A DNA stretch of 64,000 nucleotides, taken from positions 91,740,738 to 91,804,737 of the forward strand of contig NC_062214.1 in NCBI RefSeq assembly GCF_902686445.1, given 5' to 3'. Below the pieces are notes generated by a model, which was given only the letters and a program-made list of their open reading frames with translations, ran no database searches and was not told the DNA's origin. The translations under genes were made by a program, and so were the position numbers. Origin of the DNA: Sciurus carolinensis. Its lineage: Eukaryota > Chordata > Mammalia > Rodentia > Sciuridae. Of the stretch, positions 1-10,085 are shown in pieces (position 1 is the first letter of the stretch; every line of letters starts with the position of its first letter).

Positions 1-820
1 CAGAGAAGATTTCCTAGGGACTGGATTAAGTAAGCCAACATTCTTCCCTGGTGCAGAAATTGATGGCAGCAAGGCTGTCGGGCATCTGTCCAGGGCTTCT
101 GAGCCTGAGTAATGGCACAGGGGCATCCCTCTCAATCCTGTACAACACTGGCAGAGACTGGCATATGGGAGGGAAGTCAGGCATGAAGCAGACCAGGACA
201 AGAACAAGACTGACAGGGGCATTAATTTAGGCCATGGGTGGGACCAGAACCCTGGGAGGGTGGAGAGACTGTAGCCTTGTTGTGTTTCAATGAGAAGTAT
301 TCTTGGTGGCTGCAATGTCCTCCTTGAAGCAGTGTGGCTGCCTTGGCCTGCCTGGAGCGACCCATCCACCCAGCATCCTGGTCCACAAGGGACCCAGCTG
401 ACCCCTTCAGCCCTGGAAACAGGCGCCCCCACAAGGCATAGAAGGGAAGCAGTTCTATGCCTTCAGGGCAAGTGGGACCTTGGAGGAAATGTCTTCTATT
501 TTTGTGGTTTTTCTCTTTCTGGTTTGTTCTCTGACGTCAGAGCTAGGAGAGGTTGATAGCGGGGGAGACCACTATTCTAGGGGTAGGGAAGAATGTGGGT
601 GAACTTCCAGCAGTAAGGATGAATGTCACATTTGTGGGGGATTGTGCATGGTTTAGCAAGACCTGGGCACGTTGCATGGACATGTCAAAGTTCACATGTC
701 GCAAATTCCTCAGTACTAAGACTTCCTCCAGGTCTGCCCCAGGAGGAGGTGTAAATAGAACTCTATTCTTCTAGTAACTCCAGCCAAACCCTTTAAAGTC
801 ATTCTGACCCTTCTCTCAAA
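1..820. other. Single-copy DNA, no gene seen
   Basis: No reading frame resembles a known protein and no clear interspersed repeat is visible. Base composition is mixed and CpG is sparse. The short frames here lack conserved domains and splice context. Confidence 0.5.
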
Positions 821-824
821 CCTC

Positions 825-1140
825 ACATCCAGTCTCTCAGAAAGTCTTGTTGCTTCTTCGGTAATTTCACTATCCGGCTCTAAGCCATATCTGTTGTTTT
901 TCAGCTGGTCTCCTTGCCTCAGCTATGGCCCCTTTCCAACTACCCTTCACCATGCATCCTAAGTGATCTTCTAGAACATATCATTCCCCTTTTCATTTCC
1001 CAAATGACTCTCTGCACTCTGCAGGATAAACTGAAATCTGCTTTACATGACAGCATATAATGCTTTCTGTGATATGACCCCTTCTTAATTTCCAGTCTCC
1101 TCCTTCACTATTGTCCCCCACCCTTGCCACCATAAACAGG
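825..1140 (+). repeat. L2 LINE fragment
   Basis: The pattern of the L2 reverse-transcriptase 3' region is recognisable: a 'cattcccc' block, then 'ctgcaggataaactgaaa', then text corresponding to the usual 'cctccactctggccc' stretch. It is old, diverged and full of stops. After it, around 1170-1245, a short opposite-strand L2-like piece (tattcatccaacactcactg) may follow. The family call rests on remembered consensus. Confidence 0.5.
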
Positions 1141-1639
1141 CCATCCAAACCATACACTTATTCATTTTTATCAGCAACTTATTCATCCAACACTCACTGA
1201 ATGCTTAATATGCACCAAACCCTTTCAGGGTACAGTGAATTTAGGGGTCGGGGGAGAGAGGAGTCTGAGATGAATCCCTGGATGGGTGTCTGGGTGGCCT
1301 AAAGAACACAGGGGTATAGACTGCAGGGCTGCAGGAGTGATGATGAATTCAGCATGAGCATGTGGGATTGGAAGGGTCTTCTAGAGCCATCTCACAAGTA
1401 TTTGGATAAATGGGCCCACCCAGAAGAGGTCTGTGCTGGTTATATGGGCAGATGGCCTTTGAACCATGGGAGGGACTGAGATCACCCAGGGAGAGGGAGA
1501 AGGGAAGGACAGAGGTTCTCTCAGCATCAAGAGGGGGCAGGTGAGGGTGAAGGTGTCTTCAAGGGAGATGGAGAGCAGCTAGGAGCTACAAAGAAGGGGA
1601 AAGAATGGTATAGACAGCTTCTCAGACTTCACTGTACAT

Positions 1640-1800
1640 GCACATCATGTGGGAATGAAGGGAGGACTTTGTAAAGATGCAGATTCTGCCTTCTAGATCT
1701 GAGACAAGGCCTAAGAGTCTGCATCTCCACAAAGGTCCAATGCCACTGCTGCTGGTAGTCTGAGTGTACTGAGTAGCAAGAGCTTTGGAGCAATCAAGCA
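1640..1800 (+). mobile_element. MER5-like hAT DNA transposon remnant
   Basis: Matches the non-autonomous hAT-Charlie MER5 pattern: 'gatgcagattctgcctt', a 'gtctgcatctccaca' block and 'ccactgctgctggtagtc' in the expected order. No transposase is encoded in elements of this class. Terminal repeats are decayed, so the ends are approximate. Confidence 0.55.
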
Positions 1801-2420
1801 AGAGGCTTTTCAGAAGGAGAAGGGATTGGCCCTGAGACTGTTCACTCAACACTTGCTTGTTTAACGTAGGAGCAGAGACTAGGAGGCCTGAGCCATCCTG
1901 GATTGAGGAATTCCAGGCCAGGAAGACCTTGATCATAGCAATCAGGCTTACTTGGGGCAGGTGATGCCATGGGTTTTGAGCTCCATTCTAGGAATTCTGA
2001 AAGGCAAGCTTTTTCCACAAGGCCTTCTGGTGGAATATGCATGTCCCCAGGGACCCCAAGCAGAGGAGGAGGATCCCCTCCATTTTCCAATCAGACCAGG
2101 GTCATCTGAGCTGACCTCATCTAGTAAATGCAGTATAGCTGGGGGGGCACTCTCCAGATTTTCCCTGACCTCTCACCGAGTCTCCACGACTGTGTCAAGT
2201 TGCTTCTCTGCACTAATGCAGACCTCCAGACACCCAAGTCAGGGACTTCCTTGGCTGCAGTACAGATGAACCAGAGCAGCCGTGGGAGGCCACAGTGTTA
2301 ATTCCTCTTGCAAGACAACTCCACATCTGAGAAAGATCCAGGACAGTCTGGGTGGAGAGGAAACACCCTACTCCCGCTTTTTCTGGCTCTCTCCAAGTCA
2401 CATTTCTCACCAAGTCATTT
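1800..2420. other. Single-copy DNA, no gene seen
   Basis: Frames on both strands (for example a 105-codon one at 1952-2269) have no recognisable domain and overlap one another. Nothing else is visible. Confidence 0.45.
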
Positions 2421-2665
2421 AACGTGCACCACAGATTGACCTCTTCTCTCCCACATCTTCCTGAGGCTTGGTTTCCATTCCCCCAGTCCTCCTCTCCTTT
2501 AGCCTCAAGAATCTACTTCCCTTTCCTAGGAGACTCCTTGAAATCTTGTGCCTCCTTTCTCCACTTACGTCTGCCAACATTTCAAGGCGCAGCTCAAATT
2601 CCTCATCCTCAGGAGGGTTCTGAGGTTTCCCTGTCAGAGTGAATTTCTCCTGCCCACAGGACCAC
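2420..2665 (+). repeat. Possible L2 3' fragment
   Basis: The segment 'aaggcgcagctcaaattcct' followed by 'cctcatcctcaggagg' resembles the L2 stretch that normally reads as 'cagctcaaatgccacctcctc'. It is weak and diverged. The interval after it, to 3180, holds no feature I can name. Confidence 0.33.
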
Positions 2666-3180
2666 CATTTGCACTTCTGAGTTAGTCTTTCCCACAGACT
2701 GTTTCTGTTAGTTGGCTGATGATGTGTGTATGTGTGTTTGCCAACCAATTTAGGAGTTTTTGGGGGCTGAAGATTCTGCTATATTCATCTTTGCACCCAG
2801 GCTGCATATGGTTGTTCAAGCTGGACACAACTCAAGAACAAGAGCAGCCAACTTAGGGGGCTAAGGAGCTAATGCAGCTTGAGCACTGCTCCCTGGCAAT
2901 GGTGGAATTGGTTCACAGGAAGAGGTAGCTTTTTCTTTTTCCCACCAGATGCTGTTTACTTTTAAATTTACATTTCCCCCCCTGAAGTTTTGATAGTTGT
3001 AGTCTATGAAATGAACTAACAATAGACAAATGAACAGAAAACTAAATGGGTTATGCTCCTCAGCATGAGAGTCATATACACCGTGTGTTTCTAAGAGGGG
3101 CAAGATGACTGAAACTTATAGCATTCTGAGTGGCAGAAAGGAAACAGAAGCTATAGATGGGACTTAAATTCTTCTCTGAA

Positions 3181-3382
3181 GCTGGGCATGGTGACACATG
3201 TCTATAATTCTAGAGGTTCAGGAGGCTGAGGCAGGAGGATTGAAATTTCAAGGGCAGCCTCAGCAACTTAGCAAGGCTCTAAGCAACTCAGTGAGACCCT
3301 GTCTCAAAGTAAAGAATAAAAAGAGCTGGAGATGTGGTTCAGTGGCTAAGCATCCCTGGTACCCCAAAAAAGAAAGAAAAAA
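3181..3382 (+). mobile_element. B1-dID dimeric SINE
   Basis: The 5' half is 7SL/B1-like (gctgggcatggtgacacatg, then ggaggctgaggcaggagga). The 3' half is a diverged tRNA-Ala/ID unit (ggagatgtggttcagtggct), ending in an A-rich tail. This dimer structure is typical of squirrel-group and some other rodents. It is a pol III-type retroposon with no coding capacity, mobilised in trans by L1. Confidence 0.9.
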
Positions 3383-3725
3383 CCTTTTCTATAATAAGTC
3401 AAGAACATAGGTCTGAAGAGAAGTCTCCTCCTCTCTTGGAGTTCACCTCAGACTCCTATGCAGTAACAAAACTACAGGGGGAAAAACATATGACTATCTG
3501 GGGAGAAGGGGAAGAAGGAGGGAACTTGTTTTTAGCGAACTATCCAAGCCAGAAACTGTGTTAGCACAGTGAGAAGATGAACAAGGCAACTCTTTGTTCT
3601 GGATGAAAAATAGAGGAAATTATAAATAATTACAACAAGAAAATTCTGAGTTCAATATGAGAGTTATCCCTCTTTTTCCTTTTAAAGAACTGGTGGTGGT
3701 TGTGGTTAAAAGAGAGACAATTGAA

Positions 3726-3940
3726 CCAAGCACAGTGGCACACGCCTGTAATCCCAGTGACTGGGGAGGCTGAGAGGAATCTCAAGTTCAAAGCCAGCCT
3801 CGGCAACAGTCAGATGCTAAGCAACTCAGTGAGACGCTGTCTCTAAATAAAATACAAAAAAGGACTGGGGATGTGGCTCAGTGGTTGAGTGCCCCTGAGT
3901 TCAATCCCAGCACCCTCCACCCACCCCCACAAAAAAAGAG
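3726..3940 (+). mobile_element. B1-dID dimeric SINE
   Basis: B1 half (cacagtggcacacgcctgta) plus ID half (ggggatgtggctcagtggtt), with an A-rich tail running into (ag)n. Imperfect flanking repeats (agagagacaattga and agagagagttga) suggest the TSD. Confidence 0.92.
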
Positions 3941-4689
3941 AGAGAGTTGAATTCCAACGGGTTGGATCAGGGACAATTAATGGGAAGTGGGATCTTTAAG
4001 ATTGAGACATCAATTTGGGGCACATGGATATAAATAGGGAACATTTTAGGCATAAAGAACAGCATAAGCTATAGCAGGAGGGGCAAGCCATGGAATACTG
4101 CAAAGAGGAATGACCCACCAAGACAAAGGCAGTCTTATTATACAGCCCACAGATGAATCCCTGGCAGCTGGTGGAACCTCTGGGCTAGGTGTGACCTGTA
4201 ATCTATTTCTTCCTCATTGGGGAGAGAATGAAGGGAGCTGAGAGAAGATAATGGAGGCCTGACTGCTTCTAAAGCTGTGGACCACTTGGGGGAACTGTTT
4301 GGAAAACCCACCCCTCTGAGACAGGGCCAGGAGGATCTTGACCTTCTAGCCTCCTGCCCTTCTCTTAAAATTCATTCACCTCAGATGTTTTCCAGGCCCT
4401 GTGTCTCTGGATGTCTTGGTTGGTCACCTTACTTTTTGCTCATCTGGCTCTCACACCCAAAACTCCCAGGCTGACTGAATCCATCCTGCCCCCTGTGTCC
4501 TCTCCTGCTGCTCGCTCCTTGAGAGCTGGTGGGTTCCTCTTACCTCACAGGCTTCCCTTGCTGGCCAAGGCGTACCGTGTGACCTCTTGGTTCTTCTGTG
4601 CATTGACCAAGGTGTGAATGCACACACACAGATTATCTTTTAAAACACAAATGGTACCCTACTGTATGCACTAGCTATGTGCTTTGTTT

Positions 4690-4910
4690 CAAAGGATAGC
4701 ACTGCCATCTCCTAGCATCCAAGGCAGAAGTCTAGAGTCACCCGACTCCTCCTAATTCTCACACATTCCAATTTGAACTTGTACATAGTTCTGGAATTGT
4801 CCTGTATTTCAACTACCTCTGCCCATTCATCATCTTTCACCTGGATTATTATAATCATTTTTAAATTGGTCTTCTTCCTACTTTCACATGGACCTTTGTA
4901 AATTCTTTGC
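4690..4910 (+). repeat. L2 LINE fragment
   Basis: 'cacctggattattataatca' followed by 'ggtcttcttcctactttcac' corresponds to the L2 coding stretch that normally reads as 'ctggattactgcaatagcctcc'. It is diverged, with no open frame. A small (ca)n occurs just upstream at about 4620. Confidence 0.5.
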
Positions 4911-5075
4911 ACCATTAAACTTTTGTGCTGAGATAAAACACAAATAACAATAAGAGTCACCATTTCAGTCATTTAAAAGTGTATAATGTAGTAATTTTTA
5001 ATTTATTTACAATATTTTGCAATTATCATCACTAATTCCTGAATAGTATACCAGTGTTTTTTTTAAAAACAATTT
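4911..5075 (-). repeat. Old L1 3'-end fragment
   Basis: Text such as 'catttaaaagtgtataatg' and 'caattatcatcac' is the reverse complement of the familiar 3' end of old mammalian L1 elements. Non-coding remnant. Confidence 0.5.
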
Positions 5076-5339
5076 TTTGCATACTAAGTATTTTTTAAAA
5101 TGAAGTAGTTACAAAACAGAATGATTAGAACAAATTACAGAGCATTGCAAAAGTTGAAAAGGATAACTATTGTCCCATGAAACCTTGACTTCAGTTAGAT
5201 GCTTATGTATAGTGTGTGTTCATAGTATGGGTACTAGGTGATAATTTAATTTCTTACTGTGGGTCATGATGAAAAGATTGGAGTGGAAAAACCACCAGGT
5301 CTGTACTGTTCAGCTACTGTTATTATAAGTCATAAACCT

Positions 5340-6125
5340 GAGCATGGGTCACTCCCCCAAACGATTGCCTGTCAACAGTCCCTTAGCTTAGTAACCAGGT
5401 GCGGGGACATAGCAGTAAATAAAGCCGGCAAAATACCTGTCTTGGCTGATATTCTAGATGGGGAAGTTTAAATAAATAATAAAATTAAATAATAATAAAT
5501 AATAAAATTATACAGTATATGAAAAAAATGATACGTGCTCCAAAAGAAAAAATAATGATAGGGGAAGGGGGTTTAGGAGTGTAGAATGAGGGAGGGAGTT
5601 GCTGAGGTTTTGAAGGGGATGGTCAGGGCAGGCCTTATCAAGAAGTAACATTTTGGCAGAACTTCAAAGGAAGAAGGCCAGGCACGGTGGCAAGCACCTG
5701 CAATCCAGCGGTTCAGGAGGCCGAACAGGAGGATCACAAGTTTAAAGGCAGCCCCAGCAACTTAGTAGCAAGATCCTGTCTCAAAACGAAAACTGAAAAG
5801 GGCTTGGGACGTAGTTCAGTGGTTGAGAGTCCCTGAGTTCAGTCCCCAGGACAAAAAAGAAAAGAAAAAGGAAGAAGGAAGGGATGTCTGAGAAAGGAGC
5901 ATGCAGGCAGAGAGGCACGGGTTCTGGGGTTGAGTTGCCTGGCTGTGTGAGGAAGAGGGAGAAATTTGTGAGCAGGTGCAGGGGGGACATGGGGAGGAGA
6001 TGAGGAGAGCTTCCTGGAAACCTGGTCGTGCCGGGCCTTGGGCCACTGTAAGGACTTTGGCTTTTAGTGGAAGGGAAATGGGAGCTATTGCCAATCTTGG
6101 AAAGAGGAATCATGGGCTCTGGGGT
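5340..6125 (-). repeat. L2 LINE (antisense), interrupted by a SINE
   Basis: The segment shows reverse-strand L2 signatures in order: 'acatagcagtaaataaagc', a 'ctagatggggaagtt' block, an AT-rich (aataat)n stretch at 5468-5511, 'atggtcagggcaggcctta', and 'taaggactttggcttttag' with 'gggagctattgcc' at the end. The B1-dID element at 5678-5866 splits it. The shared stretch on each side (aaaggaagaagg) is the SINE's TSD, so the L2 is older. Confidence 0.65.
5678..5866 (+). mobile_element. B1-dID SINE with perfect 12-bp TSD
   Basis: B1 half (ccaggcacggtggcaagcac) and ID half (gggacgtagttcagtggttg) with an A-rich tail. The target-site duplication AAAGGAAGAAGG is present at 5666-5677 and 5867-5878, which fixes the ends. 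Inserted into an antisense L2. Confidence 0.95.
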
Positions 6126-6149
6126 ATATTTTGAAACAGCCTTCTACAG

Positions 6150-6590
6150 GATTCCAACTCCTTCAACTGGTGTTGCAGGTCTTTTATATTTTGTCCCTGC
6201 CTACAGATTCAGATTCATTTCTTCTCCCATCAGCAACTCCAAACTGCTCTCTCTTTCTCCATGCACCGTGATGCCTCCTACCTCTGAGGCTTTGCCTCCA
6301 CTGTCCCTTCTGCTGGAAGGCCACCTCTTTCTTTGGTCTGGCTCACCTCTACTAATCCTTCAGCTGAGATGCTACCTCCTATTATGGTCCCTCCCCCAGG
6401 TTGGGTGTCATGTGTCCCCTCCCCATCAACTCCTGGATTCTCCTCTGGATCCAGATTGATAGTTTACTGTATCTGTTTCCTTTCACATCTCTGATTTCTG
6501 GGCTGCACAAAATCTTAGCTTTTGCATCCCTTTACCCCCATCACCTACCTACAACTGTTGCTGATGAGGATTTAAGAAGGTATGAATGAA
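6150..6590 (+). repeat. L2 LINE 3' region
   Basis: Recognisable L2 3' landmarks: 'ctccatgcaccgtgatg', 'ctgctggaaggccacctctt', 'tccttcagctgagatgctac' and a terminal portion around 'ttgatagtttactgtatctg'. It lies back to back with the antisense L2 at 5340-6125, so these are two separate old insertions. A long frame at 6067-6459 runs through it and is not a gene. Confidence 0.6.
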
Positions 6591-6714
6591 GTTCGTAGCC
6601 CAGTGCTCCCCAAGTTTTGGCCAGTGATTCTTTCACTACTCATGGCAGTGTTGTTGGGGTTCTCTGAGACTCTCCTTGGTGAAATTAAATTAAATCCCTA
6701 AAGGAATTTAATAG

Positions 6715-6870
6715 ATGAGACAAACCAGACTGTGGGAGTGGTGGAGGTGGGTAAGCTGCTCGGGAAGAGGCAGCTTGCCTAAGGTTACACCATGCTCATT
6801 GAACTTGGGAGTCCACTTGCAGCCTCTGGCTCTGTGCTGAGATAAGTGTACACTGATCCTTCTCCAGACC
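6715..6870 (-). repeat. MIR SINE fragment (antisense)
   Basis: 'gcttgcctaaggttacacca' followed by 'ctctggctctgtgctga' matches the reverse-strand MIR core ('cttgcccaaggtcacacagc' in the consensus). Old tRNA-derived SINE. Confidence 0.45.
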
Positions 6871-7870
6871 CAGCTGTATCTCTTCTTCGTGGCAGATCTC
6901 CTTTCACCCAAAGTGCTTCATCAACATTACAACCAGAGGAGGGGGGCTAGGCCGGGCCTCCCTGTGGCCTTGATGTAGATGGGGTTTTAGCACAACTTGG
7001 GAGTTAAGTCTGGGACCCCCTCAGACATGTGAGGGCATTGTGGCTGCTTGCCAGAGCTTGGAGGTTAGGAAGAGAGGCAGCTTTCCCCTCTTGATCCTCC
7101 CGTACTACGAAGAGAAGTTCTCACAGACATTCACAAAGTCAGGCAGCTGTTAACAATGAAATATGATTTCACACACCATTTCCTTTCTTGCTCCCCTGTC
7201 TTTCTATAGAAAACCAAGAATCAAATGTTCTGTACATGCTGCAAGACAGATTATTCCTCCAATGAGCTTCTTCCCCAGGTCTGTTCCTTTATAAATATTC
7301 CAAGGTGAGGCTGACAGCCGGTGATTTATTTACAAGGGATATCACTTCTTACAGCTGTGCTGGTGTCCAGGCAAATGGCTGACTGTGGTGCTCTCCAAAC
7401 TCAGCCTCCTTATCTATTTTAGATGAGACTTCTCCAATTTCAAGTCCTGATGAGTTAAAATGATTTCTGCTTTAAGAATCTTCAGAATTAAAAAAACAAA
7501 ACAAAAACAAAAAACCACTACAGAAATGATGAGCCCTGCTCTTCAGAGTTGCAGCTATTCCCCACATCTGAGTGCTGTCACAGAAGTACATGAGGACATG
7601 CCACGGCTGAGCCCCACAGAGCTTCTCCACCCACCGTGGGAAGCTGGCAAAAAAAGCAGAGGAGAGCTCACCCTGCCATCTTGCTAAAGGGCTGCTTCCT
7701 TCAAACCCTTTCCAGCCTTCCTCATTCCTTCCCAATAATTCTAAACCTCTCAGGGGTCAGGGACTCCTTTGGGATTTCCCAGAATAACATGCATATGGCC
7801 ACAGGGCGATCATTTCCTCCTATGATTTCAGGAGATGCCAGAGACGGTGGGCAGCAGGCATGGGCTGCAG
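6870..7870. other. Single-copy DNA, no gene seen
   Basis: Contains an A-rich stretch near 7489-7517 and several overlapping short frames without recognisable domains. Nothing supports an exon. Confidence 0.45.
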
Positions 7871-8190
7871 ATGCTGGAGGGGTAGACAGGGAAGCAGTCT
7901 TGTGGGAGGTTGCTGGACCCTGTGGACAGGGTGGTGGTTGAGGCTCTGACCTTGGGGTGGAAGTGGTTACAAAAAGGAAGTAAGAGGGCTTTCCAGGCAG
8001 GAGAGATACTTAAAGGTGAAGAAGTTGAGAGACAGACACTTTGTGGGGCAAGAATAAAGGGAAGGAAGCAGAGGCTTATCCAACCCTTACTATGTTCCAG
8101 CCACTGGGGTGGGTATGGAAGGGGTGTGAACATGCATGTTCCCTCACCTGAGGGACACAGAGCCTAATGAACCAGGCAGCCACATACTAA
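7870..8190 (-). repeat. Probable antisense L2 pieces
   Basis: 'gaagcagtcttgtgggagg', then 'gctggaccctgtggacagggtg', resembles the antisense L2 text that normally reads 'cagttaggaggctattgcag'. Downstream, 'ttactatgttccagccactg' resembles the L2 portion usually written 'tactatgttccaggcactg'. Diverged; ends uncertain. Confidence 0.4.
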
Positions 8191-9020
8191 CCATGCCACA
8201 AGTCAACAAGAATATCAGGGAGCCGCAGTGCCAGGGGGAAGGCAGGGCTATAGAGAGGCTGTGACAGATGGGAACGAGTGCTCCCAGGAAGTCCTTATCA
8301 CCATGGCAGGCTAGATGGCAGGATTGGGCAGACCAGTCTTTTTGACATGTCCTGGCTTGAATGGTTGGCTGCCCCTCTTCAGTTCGAGGTTGGACCCTGG
8401 GCTTACAGTGAGAGATGTCTCAGTTAGGGCCTTCGGTGATTCTGAGATGGCAGATTCCAGTCACTCAGCGAAGACATAGAGTGAGTTCCCATCTTGCCTT
8501 CTGGCCTGATGACTCAACCAACAAAAATAACTCATGCCAGCAGCAGTTCCTTTTTCATCTTATGTGTTGGGTATACCAGGAAGGGCAAGAGCTGTCAGTG
8601 ACAGAACAGGACTCCTCCCTCTGACTCAGTCCATGCAGGGTGAGAATCGGACACACATGGACACACACACACGTTCTGAGTAACTGAGGGGGCTTCCTTT
8701 TGCACTGAAGTCAGCCGTTCCTCAGTAAGAAACCTGACCCTGGGGATGCTCACAAACAATAGGACCAGAAGAACCTCTCAAGATAATTTTGCCCAGTTCC
8801 TTCAGAGAATAGAGAAGAAATCCTAGGTGGGAAGAATGAGTCCTTGGCCAAACACCAAGAGGTGGTTAGTGGCAGAGTGGACTGAATCTGGGCTGGTGGG
8901 TCTCTCTAATGTTCCTCAGGAGGCAAGGGTTCACAGTGGGGTGGGGGCTGCAGTGTTGGGGAGGCATAGCAGTCATGAATGTTGTATGATAATAATGACC
9001 CCACCACTATGTTTTCTTTC
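8190..9020. other. Single-copy DNA, no gene seen
   Basis: Includes a small (ca)n at about 8653-8671. No repeat family or exon is recognised. Confidence 0.45.
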
Positions 9021-9126
9021 TTAATATATATATATAATATATATAATATATATATTTAATATATATAATATAATATAATATATAATATATATTTAATATA
9101 TATACATTTATATATATATATATTTA
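9021..9126. repeat. AT-rich (TA)n microsatellite
   Basis: About 105 bases of imperfect TA/TAATA repeats, almost pure A+T and self-complementary. It abuts the tail of the ID element that follows, and so may have grown from an A/T-rich SINE tail. Confidence 0.9.
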
Positions 9127-9222
9127 GTTGTTGGATATTTATTTATTTATTTATTTATATGTGGTGCTGAGAATTGAACCCAGTGCCTTACACATGCCAG
9201 GCAAGTGCTCTACCACTGAGCT
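9127..9222 (-). mobile_element. ID SINE (antisense)
   Basis: Reverse-strand ID: 'gtggtgctgagaattgaacc' (B-box side), 'caagtgctctaccactgagc' (A-box side) and a (tta/ttta)n tail at 9133-9158. The preceding 'tagttgttggata' resembles the 3' extension seen in other ID copies of this window. Confidence 0.85.
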
Positions 9223-9376
9223 GTTGTTGTTACTGGAGATTGAACACAGACAGGGGCACTTTATCACTGAGCTGCATCCCCAGCCCTTTTTATTTTACTT
9301 TGAGACAGGATCTCACTAAATTGCTTCAACCTCCCAAGTCACTGGAATTACAGGCATGCAACACTGCACCCGGCCT
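9223..9376 (-). mobile_element. B1-dID SINE (antisense)
   Basis: Reverse-strand dimer: ID half with 'tcactgagctgcatccccag', linker, then the B1 half with 'gagacaggatctcactaaat' and 'ggaattacaggcatgcaaca'. It lies head-to-tail against the preceding ID element. Confidence 0.9.
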
Positions 9377-9429
9377 CATCACTATTTTATAGACATTAAA
9401 ACTATCAAAACTGCAGTAAGGCAGAAAAT

Positions 9430-9660
9430 TAAGTTTACATAGCAAGTCATTTAATCTCTCTGAGTTTAAGGTTTCTTGTTAATAAAAATATGGGTTACTG
9501 TACCTTCCTCTTAAGGTTGTAAGGGTTAAATGAGACAATTCTTGCTATGTGTTTAACCCAGCACTTGGACTATGGCCCAATAAATAATGTATAATAAATA
9601 AATACATTAGCTAACATTTGTGGCATGCAATAAATGTTAGCTAATGTTATCATTTTCATA
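9430..9660 (+). repeat. MIR SINE
   Basis: 'agtcatttaatctctctgag', 'aaggttgtaagggttaaatg' and 'caataaatgttagctaatg' are the MIR core and 3' end in the correct order. Confidence 0.7.
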
Positions 9661-9759
9661 ATTGTCAAATTCAGCAAATACATAGCTCTGTTAGAGTGAT
9701 AGGATTATGAGTGTCTTTCCTCTTTATTTTCTAGATTGTTGATATACTTTGTTTATCAT

Positions 9760-10085
9760 CTTAACAGCTTAATTGAGGTACAATTTACCTAATATAAATT
9801 TCCCATTTTGGGCATATAACACAATAATTTTTAATATATTTACAGAGTCATGCAACCATCATGGCAATTGATCACCCTAAAAATGTCTCTTGTGCACAAG
9901 TGTGGTCACTTCTGTTTGTACCTCAATCCCAAGCAACCTGTGATTTGCCTTCTGTCTCCATAGAGTTTCTCTGGACATTTCATATAGATGGAATTATAGA
10001 ATATGTGGGTTTTATGTCTGACTTATTTCATTTTATGATTTTTAGGAATGCAAAAAGTAGTTTGTCACAGCAATTGTAAAACAAA
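9760..10085 (-). repeat. Old L1 3' region (antisense)
   Basis: 'cttaattgaggtacaattta', 'acagagtcatgcaaccatca', 'caagcaacctgtgatttgcc' and 'ggacatttcatatagatgga' are the reverse complement of old L1 3'-end sequence. The 72-codon frame at 9861-10079 is a product of this repeat. Confidence 0.75.

Noticed and set aside
6067..6459. 130-codon open frame
   Set aside because: Runs across an L2 fragment and starts in an antisense L2. No protein similarity beyond repeat-derived text.
9021..9126. Possible replication origin or scaffold-attachment element from AT richness
   Set aside because: A simple TA repeat next to a SINE tail explains it. Sequence alone gives no support for an origin.
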